From assembly GCA_014377395.1 (NCBI GenBank), contig JACMPS010000006.1:1-19496 (forward strand): a stretch of 19,496 bases of DNA, given 5' to 3'. Below the pieces are notes generated by a model. It was given only the letters and a program-made list of their open reading frames with translations, searched no databases and was not told the origin of the DNA. Of the stretch, positions 9,342-16,722 are shown one piece after another. The stretch's first letter is position 1, and every line of letters begins with the position of its first letter. The stretch is from Chthonomonadaceae bacterium. GTDB lineage: Bacteria; Armatimonadota; Chthonomonadetes; Chthonomonadales; Chthonomonadaceae. The translations under genes and the position numbers were made by a program.

Positions 9342-9655
9342 CACGTTTCGAGATTTACCTGACCCAACTCGATCCGGTACAGGGAAGCGAAATCAGGAAA
9401 ACACGCCCTTGTGTTGTGATCTCTCCCGACGAAATGAATCAGTACCTCGCTACCGTCTTGATTTCCCCTATGACGACAAAGGGGAAATCTTATGTCACTC
9501 GTATCCCCTGCACTTTCGATAACAAAAACGGACATATTGTGCTGGATCAAATCAGAACGGTAGACAAAATCCGCCTCGTTAAACGCCTCGGATCTCTCAG
9601 CGATACCGAACAAGAGGAAGTGCTTACTACGCTCAGTCAACTTTTTGCTCGATGA
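9335..9655 (+). CDS. mazF: MazF/PemK-type endoribonuclease toxin
   Basis: MazF-family toxins cut single-stranded RNA at short sequences in the cytoplasm and are normally held by a co-translated antitoxin. The predicted protein has the family hallmarks: FEIYLTQLDPVQGSEIRKTR leading into RPCVV, the ISPMTT turn, and VLDQIRTVDKIRL towards the C-terminus. The length of 106 residues is normal. I chose the ATG at 9335 because MVARFEIYL is where such proteins usually start. It overlaps the upstream stop in ATGGTAG, a typical translational-coupling arrangement. An ATG at 9314 would add seven residues. The conserved Arg of KTRP and the Thr of SPMTT, which serve in catalysis in this family, are present, so it looks active. 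Confidence 0.9.
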   Translation: MVARFEIYLTQLDPVQGSEIRKTRPCVVISPDEMNQYLATVLISPMTTKGKSYVTRIPCTFDNKNGHIVLDQIRTVDKIRLVKRLGSLSDTEQEEVLTTLSQLFAR

Positions 9656-9841
9656 TTGTGCTTTCCTTCGTCTCTGGTTTTGGTTAAAGGACTAATTCGA
9701 GGCACTGCTACAACACAACCACCGCAGTGAGGAAGGACGCGAAGAGAATTCTCTTCGCGTCCTTCCTCACTGCGGTGGTTGTGTTGTAGCAGTGCCTCGA
9801 ATTAGTCCTTTAACCAAAACCAGAGACGAAGGAAAGCACAA
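9656..9841. other. Central non-coding region between the two mazF copies
   Basis: I see no credible gene in these 186 bases, which are two mirror copies of 93 bases. Within one arm there is a small stem, CACTGC (9703-9708) with GCAGTG (9724-9729), and a 15-base loop. Its mirror copy lies at 9768-9794. It follows the mazF stop by about 47 bases but has no T-run after it, so I do not call it a terminator. Confidence 0.6.
9741..9756. other. Centre of the palindrome (turn-around point)
   Basis: The arms meet between 9748 and 9749 in GAAGAGAATTCTCTTC, with GAATTC, an EcoRI recognition sequence, exactly at the centre (9746-9751). In the true genome only some of these 16 bases need be palindromic, since any fold-back makes its own flank symmetric. 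What lies beyond the centre cannot be known from this window. Confidence 0.9.
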
Positions 9842-10162
9842 TCATCGAGCAAAAAGTTGACTGAGCGTAGTAAGCACTTCCTCTTGTTCGGTATCGCTGA
9901 GAGATCCGAGGCGTTTAACGAGGCGGATTTTGTCTACCGTTCTGATTTGATCCAGCACAATATGTCCGTTTTTGTTATCGAAAGTGCAGGGGATACGAGT
10001 GACATAAGATTTCCCCTTTGTCGTCATAGGGGAAATCAAGACGGTAGCGAGGTACTGATTCATTTCGTCGGGAGAGATCACAACACAAGGGCGTGTTTTC
10101 CTGATTTCGCTTCCCTGTACCGGATCGAGTTGGGTCAGGTAAATCTCGAAACGTGCTACCAT
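9842..10162 (-). CDS. mazF: MazF/PemK-type endoribonuclease toxin, mirror copy
   Basis: This is the right-arm copy of 9335-9655, convergent with it across the palindrome centre and identical in sequence. KTRP, SPMTT and DQIRTVDKIRL motifs are intact. A longer start at 10183 is possible. Whether two copies exist in the organism depends on whether the palindrome is real. Confidence 0.88.
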   Translation of the reverse strand: MVARFEIYLTQLDPVQGSEIRKTRPCVVISPDEMNQYLATVLISPMTTKGKSYVTRIPCTFDNKNGHIVLDQIRTVDKIRLVKRLGSLSDTEQEEVLTTLSQLFAR

Positions 10163-10791
10163 TTCCAGTTCTTCTGTTCCCATTCTGTCAGCGATTGCGT
10201 CTCCTCGTCGAGTAATTTGTCCTCACCGGATGCCGCTATTTCCTTGAACTGTTCTGCCCAATCCGCCCTCGGATACAACCGAGCCAAGAATTTCCGTGCC
10301 GTTGCTTTTGCATAATCAGGAAAGTTTTCTAATGTCATTTCAGAGGGATCGGGAAGTGAATAAGGGAAGGGTTCGGAAAGTTGGCTGAGACCTTCCGCAA
10401 GTGCCTCCCATTCCTCCCACCCGGTTTCGTTGTAATCGATAGACTCATGGAAACGGAATGAGAGTGTGTCAATTTGATTACACGCATCAATCGCAGAAAT
10501 TTGATCCGCCAGGAACTCCTCTGAAATCCGGCGTACCAAAAAATGAAGTTTTAGATCATCGAGAGACGGGAGGTTCATTTCTTCCAGAGCCGTTCGGAAA
10601 AGTGCCTCTGCGTCTGTTGTCAGGATCGAAGAGGATTCTCCAGCAAGGACACAGAGATACGGCGTGTCTTCCCCTTCCAGCAATCTGTCCACCGCCCACG
10701 CGACAAAGTCTTCGCCTCTCACTCCACCGAGGTAGTAGTTTCCAAAAAGCGTAATCAGATGATCCGGCAATAATCTTACGTTCATAACCAT
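10156..10791 (-). CDS. Acidic hypothetical protein next to mazF, mirror copy
   Basis: This is the right-arm copy of the 211-residue acidic protein at 8706-9341. Its stop overlaps the mazF start by seven bases and it is divergent from the methyltransferase-glycosyltransferase gene. A role as an unusual antitoxin is possible from position only. Confidence 0.78.
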   Translation of the reverse strand: MVMNVRLLPDHLITLFGNYYLGGVRGEDFVAWAVDRLLEGEDTPYLCVLAGESSSILTTDAEALFRTALEEMNLPSLDDLKLHFLVRRISEEFLADQISAIDACNQIDTLSFRFHESIDYNETGWEEWEALAEGLSQLSEPFPYSLPDPSEMTLENFPDYAKATARKFLARLYPRADWAEQFKEIAASGEDKLLDEETQSLTEWEQKNWKW

Positions 10792-10869
10792 AGGATACCC
10801 TACCGGAAAATTTACCTGTAAAAGTTTTCGCGAAGTCCCGATAACACGGATAACAGGAGACTATTTGAT
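10792..10869. promoter_or_regulatory. Divergent intergenic region upstream of the polysaccharide operon
   Basis: These are 78 bases between outward-pointing genes. AGGAGA at 10855-10860 is a good ribosome binding site, nine bases before the ATG at 10870. The 8-base palindrome TTCGCGAA (10827-10834) and a direct repeat GATAACA (10840-10846 and 10849-10855, period nine) are candidate operator elements. I could not pick a reliable promoter hexamer pair. Start signals for the five-gene strand should be here. Confidence 0.45.
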
Positions 10870-13800
10870 ATGACCGCACTTGCCCGCACCCGCCCACAAC
10901 CCGACATTGCTCCCAACGACCTCCAGTGGAACGACTTGATCGAACTGGAGTGGACAGACGGGCAGTATCTAATCCCAATCACCAATTTTGCAGGGCGCAA
11001 TTATCCCTCTCTCAGCGATAAATTGATGACCTCGTTGCTTGCAATCAAGCCGACGGATCGCGTGATTGACGTGGGGGGCGGAGACGCTTCGTTTTCTCGT
11101 GCAAATGTTGTCACCGATGCCTTTCCCGACGACGGGATTCATCGCAGTGGACGCGCCGCCGAAGACAACAAAGGACGCCGAAAAATTGTGCAGTGCTTTG
11201 CGGAAGACTTGCCATTTGAGGATAAGGAGTTCGATTTCGCCTACTGCCGTGCCGTGCTGGAACACGTCATTGATCCCACCGCCGCTTGCACCGAACTCAT
11301 GCGCGTGGCAAAGCGCGGCTTTATTGAAACCCCCTCTCCTCTCTCTGAATACTTTGGCGGACACCCGACTCACCGCTGGCTGACCTGGCTTGAAGCCGAC
11401 CCGGACGGCGGCACTCCCACCCTTGTCTTCAAGCGAAAGCCGTTTCTCCGTGCGCCGTTTCGCTATTGTATGCGCGGGCAATGGTTTGCGATGGGCGAAT
11501 ATCAGCGCACCGTAGAATGGACGTATCGCAACCTTGTCTGCACCCAACTTCAGTGGGAGGGTGAATTTAAGTTTCGTGTGGAGCCGGACGCGGGCATCGA
11601 TTATGATGATCCGCTTCAAGCAGGAGAGCTGCACCTCGATGCGGCAGTGAACGGATTGCGATGGGGCGGCGTTCCCACCTCGATCATCATGGCGGACGCA
11701 GAACGTGCCTGTGAACTGACCCCCGAAAACCCTATTGCACACAATGCCTACGGGTGCGCTCTCTGGCAGGACGGGCGGCGCGAAAAAGCCCTTTCTGAGT
11801 TTGCAAAGGCAGCTCAAATCGAACCGGAGAACACGACTTTTCGACAGAATGCACGGCTCTCGGTTCGTGATGAAAATGCACAGCTCAACCTTGCTTTGAT
11901 GCCACCAACGGTAGAAGACACCACCGATATTGAAAGCAATTTCGCGGGAAAAGTCTTTTACGCGCACACGGGCTATGATGACCGACTCGCCGCCGACATT
12001 GGCGTGAAAGAGGGAGACCGGGTGCTGGATGTGGGGGGCGGACAACGCCCTCTTAAACGCGCCGATGTCTCTATTGACTTCGATGTGTTCGAGGGAGTGC
12101 ATCGGCAGGGCTTGACGATTTCACGCGAAAAGCCGCTTGTCTGTGGCGACGTACAAAGCCTTCCTTTCACCTCAAAATCGTTTGATGTGGTGTGTTGCCG
12201 CATGGTACTGGAACACGTCATTGACCCGGCGAGTGCCTTAAGAGAACTGCAACGAGTGGGCAAGCGCGGCTTTATCGAGACGCCGAACGTGCTATGGGAA
12301 TCTTTTTATGGACACCCGACACATCGCTGGCTTATCTCCTTCGAGGCGAAAACCAACACCGTTGTTTTTCAACGCAAGCCGTTTGACCGGATTCCGTTTG
12401 CCTGTGGCATCGTGCCTTACCTTTATACCAACGCTGAGGTACAGCGTGCTTTCGAGGTTTCCTATCGCAACCTGACAACGGTACAGGCGACGTGGGACGA
12501 AAACACGCCGCTCAATGTGCGCGTGGAAGACGATGAAAACTGCCCCTATGATTATCTCGGCAGACCCGAAGACGCGACTCGCGGCTCGATGAATTACGCT
12601 CGTGATCTGATGGGCGGCGGGCTGGCGATGGTCGCTGTTGCAGAAGCGGAAGACGCCATTCGGAACGCCCCCACGCCCCCACTTTACGACGCGGCACTGC
12701 GCCTCCGTTTGGAGATTGCGCGGCTCCTGGGCGACTCCGCAAAAGTGGCGGAAGTTCAGCAACGCTTGCGTCGGGGATTTGCCGTTGTCTCCGGGGGGCT
12801 TCTGGAGCAAAAAGAGAGCGCACCAATCACTGACAATTCGTTGCCAATTGTCTGGAACGCCCCCTTGCTCGATCCTTCGGGGTATGCGGATGAGGCACGA
12901 CATTTTCTCTTTGCCCTCGCCTCACAAGATGCAAACGGACTGGCTCCTGCCTCTCGTGAAATCCGGTGGAGTGAGAAAATCGCCCCACTCCCCCCTGACC
13001 GAAAGCGGATTTTGCAAGCGGCACTCGCCCGTCCCGCTCCCCTCAAGCCGCTTTCGATCTGGCACATTCTCGCGCCGCATTTCCAGAACGATCCCCTTTC
13101 CCGTGCAAATGTGGGGCGCACGATGTTTGAGACAGACCGCCTTCCCGAAGGGTGGGCAGCCGCTTGCAACCGGATGGATGCCGTCTGGGTTCCCGGCGAA
13201 TTTAACCGGGAAACGTTCGCTCGTGCAGGCGTCGAGCGGGACAAATTGCGGATCGTGCCGGGTGCGATTGATCTGTCACCCTATCGCCGAGACCTGAAGC
13301 CTCTCTCCATTGACGGCGCAAACGGCTACTCTTTCCTTTCGCTCTTCGACTGGACACTTCGCAAAGGCTGGGACGTGCTGATAAAGGCTTACGTAGAGGA
13401 ATTTCGGACTGATGAAGACGTGACTTTGATCCTGAAAACGCACTCTTCGATGGGCTACACCACCGATCAAATTTTTGCACAGGTCTCGGATTATCTCACG
13501 AAAACACTGAACCTCGACCCGGAAACTTGCCCGGACATCATTTTTCAGGACGCAGCTCTTTCAGATGCACAGATGCCGCACCTTTACCGTGCCGCCGATT
13601 GCTACGTCTCTCCTACTCGCGGCGAAGGTTGGGGACGCCCCCTCATGGAAGCAATGGCGATGGCTCTCCCCGTGATCGCTACAAATTGGAGCGGACAGAC
13701 AGCGTTTCTCAACGAGGAAAACAGCCTTCTTCTGGACTATACTCTGGTGGAGGTCTCCGAAACTGCGGCAATTGAAACGCCGACCTATCGGGGTCACTTC

Positions 13801-13968
13801 TGGGCGGAACCGAGCGTGGGACACCTGCGCCAGCTGATGCGCCGCGCCTTTTCAGACCGAAACACCCTGTTGGGACTCGGCGAAAAAGGACGCGCTCACC
13901 TTAAAGCAAACTTTACCTACCCGCACGTCACCCGCATTTTAGAAGCGGAGATCAAAAGGTTGCTGTAG
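10870..13968 (+). CDS. Tandem methyltransferase / TPR / GT4 glycosyltransferase fusion protein
   Basis: This 1032-residue soluble protein joins at least three enzymatic units. Residues about 39-245 and 357-555 are two related class I SAM-methyltransferase domains, an internal duplication about 318 residues apart. Shared landmarks are NFAG (39 and 357), VIDVGGG/VLDVGGG (65 and 385), VLEHVIDP (129 and 446), KRGFIETP (148 and 465) and GHPTHRW (164 and 481). A TPR-like helix pair (about 275-321, ENPIAHNAYGCALWQDGRRE) links them. Residues about 655-1032 are a GT-B glycosyltransferase of family GT4: FLSLFDWTLRKGWDVL, ILKTHSS, and the EX7E pair E919/E927 in RGEGWGRPLMEAMA. It probably adds a sugar and methylates a glycan at the cytoplasmic face during polysaccharide synthesis; substrates cannot be read from sequence. 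It is first of five same-strand genes, with SD AGGAGA. Confidence 0.9.
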   Translation: MTALARTRPQPDIAPNDLQWNDLIELEWTDGQYLIPITNFAGRNYPSLSDKLMTSLLAIKPTDRVIDVGGGDASFSRANVVTDAFPDDGIHRSGRAAEDNKGRRKIVQCFAEDLPFEDKEFDFAYCRAVLEHVIDPTAACTELMRVAKRGFIETPSPLSEYFGGHPTHRWLTWLEADPDGGTPTLVFKRKPFLRAPFRYCMRGQWFAMGEYQRTVEWTYRNLVCTQLQWEGEFKFRVEPDAGIDYDDPLQAGELHLDAAVNGLRWGGVPTSIIMADAERACELTPENPIAHNAYGCALWQDGRREKALSEFAKAAQIEPENTTFRQNARLSVRDENAQLNLALMPPTVEDTTDIESNFAGKVFYAHTGYDDRLAADIGVKEGDRVLDVGGGQRPLKRADVSIDFDVFEGVHRQGLTISREKPLVCGDVQSLPFTSKSFDVVCCRMVLEHVIDPASALRELQRVGKRGFIETPNVLWESFYGHPTHRWLISFEAKTNTVVFQRKPFDRIPFACGIVPYLYTNAEVQRAFEVSYRNLTTVQATWDENTPLNVRVEDDENCPYDYLGRPEDATRGSMNYARDLMGGGLAMVAVAEAEDAIRNAPTPPLYDAALRLRLEIARLLGDSAKVAEVQQRLRRGFAVVSGGLLEQKESAPITDNSLPIVWNAPLLDPSGYADEARHFLFALASQDANGLAPASREIRWSEKIAPLPPDRKRILQAALARPAPLKPLSIWHILAPHFQNDPLSRANVGRTMFETDRLPEGWAAACNRMDAVWVPGEFNRETFARAGVERDKLRIVPGAIDLSPYRRDLKPLSIDGANGYSFLSLFDWTLRKGWDVLIKAYVEEFRTDEDVTLILKTHSSMGYTTDQIFAQVSDYLTKTLNLDPETCPDIIFQDAALSDAQMPHLYRAADCYVSPTRGEGWGRPLMEAMAMALPVIATNWSGQTAFLNEENSLLLDYTLVEVSETAAIETPTYRGHFWAEPSVGHLRQLMRRAFSDRNTLLGLGEKGRAHLKANFTYPHVTRILEAEIKRLL

Positions 13969-14325
13969 AGGAAGGGTTAAGGATTAAGGCTTATTGTCTT
14001 CACTCCCTCCCCTTATGCAAGGAGAGGGTTGAGGTGGGGTTTGTCAATGGTTAATCAGCGATTTGATGGATTTCAACGGTCTAGTTTATCCTTGCGCTAA
14101 GCACCTTCGGTGAGGGCGTCCTTCGGACGCGATGCGGTAGGAGAAAGCAAATACCAACCCCCTCCTAACCTCCCCCCTTCCGTAAGGAGGAGGAAAAAAG
14201 ACTGAACGGTTTTTGCACCTACTCCCCTCTTCCGGATTTTGGGGAGGGCTGAGTGGGCGAGATCAGGGTGGGGGCTTCACTCTTTACAGAATGAGTAATC
14301 AGGTGCGTAACAGAAAACTCTTATC
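13969..14325. repeat. 357-base intergenic region full of small hairpin repeats
   Basis: There is no gene here. A hairpin with a 9-of-10 base-pair stem (14005-14014 with 14019-14028, loop ATGC) lies 36 bases after the upstream stop. CACC-TTC-GGTG is at 14102-14112, GCGTCC-TTC-GGACGC at 14116-14130, and an imperfect C-rich/G-rich hairpin at about 14167-14194. None is followed by a T-run, so they look like REP-type repeats rather than terminators, although the first may still weaken read-through. No strong ribosome binding site precedes the downstream ATG at 14326. Confidence 0.75.
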
Positions 14326-16575
14326 ATGCGAATTTTAATCGGACATACAAACCAGATTCCCGAACTGAATCAGTACCGTGCGTTGCCGGGGCGTGAGAAC
14401 AAGTTCGACGACGTTCTCGCGTTTGGGAATGGCTACGCGCAGGTTCTCTACACCGAAGGAATGACGTGGGAAGAACTACTCGCGCAGTGTCCGCCCGGTT
14501 GGAAGCCTGATGTTTATGTTCACTGGAGTCCTGAGTACAACTTGACGCCGCCCGGTCTCGAAAACGCTGAATGTTACACGATTGGGGTTTTTGGCGATTG
14601 GAACCTGGGTGGGCTGGCATTGCGAAATGCGGGAGATGTGTTCGACTTACTGGTGGCGGATAAAGAGGGGTGCAAAGCCCTGAACGCGGCAGGTTTTACA
14701 AACACAATGAGTGCTTTGCTGTGGGGATATGATCCAGCGATTCATCGAAAACTGCCCGACTTCACCCCGGAGCAAAAAGACATTGACCTATTGATGATCG
14801 GGAATTTTAATCATGCGGTGCAGTCGGAGCGTTCTCGCTGGCTCGCGCGGGTGGCGAAACTGTCACAAAAATACCACGTCGTTTTGACTTCCGGCGTGAT
14901 CGGTGACGCTTACACCGAGGCGATGAACCGGGCGAAGATCGTCTTCAACCGGAGCGTGGCGGGTGGCGTCAACATGAGGGTTTATGAAACGCTGGCGTGC
15001 AATTCCCTACTTCTCTACGAGCGTGGCAACCCGGAAATCGAGACGCTGTTCACGGACAAAGAACACCTCGTCCTTTATGGTGAGGACGATTTCGAGGCGA
15101 TTGTAGATCATTATCTCAACCCCCAGAACGCCCCTGAACGCGAACAGATTACAAACGCCGGACACAGAGCCGTCGCGCCCTATTCCTACGCGCATCAACT
15201 CAGCCGCTTTTTCTCCGAGATCGAACCGCTTGTCATGGCGCACAAGCGTGCCCGTAATGCCGTTCACTCTCGTGCGATCCTTCACGATGAAGAGGGAGAG
15301 TTGCGTCTGCTGACCCTGCAAACTTACCTTTCATCGCCGCACTCTTTTGCGCGTGTCGAGGCGAACCTTTACGCCGCGAAGTTGACTGACGCGCCCTCTT
15401 CTGGGACTGCGACAAAGACCGCGAAAACCGATGTTCTCGCCCTGCGCTCGGTGCTGGCAAGCAAAGAAGGTCACGCGATGCAATCGCCTTACCGCGACTC
15501 GTGTTTCCATTCCGCCGTCACGCTGTGCCAGAAAGTTTTACTCGCGGAACCCGACCATATTGCCACTCTGATCAATCTTGCCGGACTTCAACTTGCCCTC
15601 AACCGCACCGAGGAAGGAGAGAACGCTCTTCTCACGGCACTCAGTTCGCTTGAGTCGCCTCCTCTGACCTCGCATCAACTGCGCGGGTTGGTTTTTTCCT
15701 CCTCTTACGGCTCCTTCGATGTGGAGCGGGAGCGCATCTGGCTCGATCACGCGCCGGGTTCGCCTGAGTGGACAGAGGAGACTCGCATCTTACTGACGCA
15801 TCGAGTCTCTGTTGCGCTCGGCGAAATTGCGTCCTCACGTCAGGACTTCGAGACCTCCTGCGCCTTTCTCGAAAAAGCCCTGAGTTATCGCCCGCACTCC
15901 GGGGAAACCGCTTACGGTTATGCCTGTTCCCTTCGCACATCAGGTAAACCCGAAAAAGCACTGATCGCCTACGCACTCGCCATTGAAAACAGTCCATTCC
16001 ATTTCGATGCTTGGCAGGACAGGGCGGCTCTTTTGCTGGAAATGGAATGCGTTGAGGAAGCGTCGCAGTCGCTCGACGAGTTTCTAGTCATTCTTGCTGC
16101 ATGTCCCGTTTATGCCGAAGCAAACGCTTACTTCAAGGAACTCCGCGAGAAAATTGCACCTGCCGCGCAACGACAAGCCGCCACGCAGTCTTCACAAATC
16201 ACTCGTTTGATCGCGCTCCCCGATTGGAACGAACCCGCACAATGGCAACCTCTTTTGCAGAGTTATGTCGGTCACTACTCTGTGAATGATCCCGTCATTC
16301 TGCTCCTGCCGATCCCGCCCGACCAATATCCCGACCCCGCCCCGATTGTTCAGCGTATGTCTGACTTTCTCACGGAAACACTCGGTGTCTCGCTCGAAAA
16401 AATTCCTAAAGTCACGCTCCTCACCGAACCGATAGAAAGTATGATCCGCGCTCACGCCCTGCCAATTGTAGATGCCGTCCTCGCGGTGAACGGTGCGGCA
16501 GACGCAGAGTTCGCTCAATTTTTAGGGGTTCCACTCTTGCAAACACACAGGAAAGTGTTGAGTATTAAGTGTTGA
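14326..16575 (+). CDS. CgeB-like glycosyltransferase with TPR repeats and C-terminal module
   Basis: This is a 749-residue soluble protein. Residues about 1-300 resemble the CgeB / 'glycosyl transferases group 1' family. MRILIGHTN opens a Rossmann-like strand, HWSPEY and GVFGDWNLGG lie in the first half, and the hallmark nucleotide-sugar region spans 206-232 (FNRSVAGGVNMRVYETLACN), followed by LVLYGEDDFEAIVDHYL. Residues about 390-600 form TPR-like helix pairs (AVTLCQKVLLAEPDHIATLI; SCAFLEKALSYRPHSGETAY; ALIAYALAIENSPFHFDAWQ). Residues about 625-745 are an extra alpha/beta module starting LIALPDWNEPAQWQPLL, similar from memory to C-terminal parts of other TPR-glycosyltransferase fusions. The likely role is sugar transfer in glycan assembly, perhaps on a protein held by the TPRs. 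The last codons (VLSIKC, stop) lie inside a dispersed repeat. The start has no clear SD. Confidence 0.87.
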   Translation: MRILIGHTNQIPELNQYRALPGRENKFDDVLAFGNGYAQVLYTEGMTWEELLAQCPPGWKPDVYVHWSPEYNLTPPGLENAECYTIGVFGDWNLGGLALRNAGDVFDLLVADKEGCKALNAAGFTNTMSALLWGYDPAIHRKLPDFTPEQKDIDLLMIGNFNHAVQSERSRWLARVAKLSQKYHVVLTSGVIGDAYTEAMNRAKIVFNRSVAGGVNMRVYETLACNSLLLYERGNPEIETLFTDKEHLVLYGEDDFEAIVDHYLNPQNAPEREQITNAGHRAVAPYSYAHQLSRFFSEIEPLVMAHKRARNAVHSRAILHDEEGELRLLTLQTYLSSPHSFARVEANLYAAKLTDAPSSGTATKTAKTDVLALRSVLASKEGHAMQSPYRDSCFHSAVTLCQKVLLAEPDHIATLINLAGLQLALNRTEEGENALLTALSSLESPPLTSHQLRGLVFSSSYGSFDVERERIWLDHAPGSPEWTEETRILLTHRVSVALGEIASSRQDFETSCAFLEKALSYRPHSGETAYGYACSLRTSGKPEKALIAYALAIENSPFHFDAWQDRAALLLEMECVEEASQSLDEFLVILAACPVYAEANAYFKELREKIAPAAQRQAATQSSQITRLIALPDWNEPAQWQPLLQSYVGHYSVNDPVILLLPIPPDQYPDPAPIVQRMSDFLTETLGVSLEKIPKVTLLTEPIESMIRAHALPIVDAVLAVNGAADAEFAQFLGVPLLQTHRKVLSIKC

Positions 16576-16576
16576 G
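16553..16576 (+). repeat. Tandem AAGTGTTGAG-type repeat overlapping the stop of the 749-residue gene
   Basis: AAGTGTTGAG occurs twice, joined by TATT, in 24 bases. The second copy contains the TGA stop (16573-16575). Related copies lie at 17870-17893 (inverted), 18532-18548 and 18730-18747 (inverted), each at a gene end or in a gap. The mirror of this copy is 2921-2944. Confidence 0.85.
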
Positions 16577-16722
16577 ATAAAGATTTACTCGTTTTTGCAT
16601 TTGCATTTTAATCCCTATCTCTGTGTTAATCTGTGGATAAAACTCTTGCATTTCTCTGTGCTTCTGTGTCTCTAGCGTGGCGGGTGGTTAATCTGAATTA
16701 TTCTTAGAAAAGGTTTTATACG
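16576..16722. repeat. Intergenic mosaic of dispersed repeats upstream of the oxidoreductase gene
   Basis: A 24-base block at 16623-16646 (GTGTTAATCTGTGGATAAAA plus four bases) is an exact inverted copy of 17786-17809. A 39-base block at 16651-16689 (TCTCTAGCGTGGCGGGTGGT at its end) matches 17903-17941 in the same direction with three differences. GCATTTTAATC at 16603-16613 is shared as well. The SD-like AGAAAAGG (16706-16713) precedes the downstream ATG by nine bases. I see no gene. Confidence 0.82.

Noticed and set aside
9314..10183. Two convergent mazF genes as a deliberate paired toxin arrangement
   Set aside because: The second copy is simply the other arm of the palindrome. No independent evidence for two loci exists.
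14005..14028. Rho-independent terminator after the 1032-residue gene
   Set aside because: The stem is good (9 of 10 pairs) but is followed by TTGAGGTGGGG, not a T-run, and it resembles a widespread intergenic repeat type.
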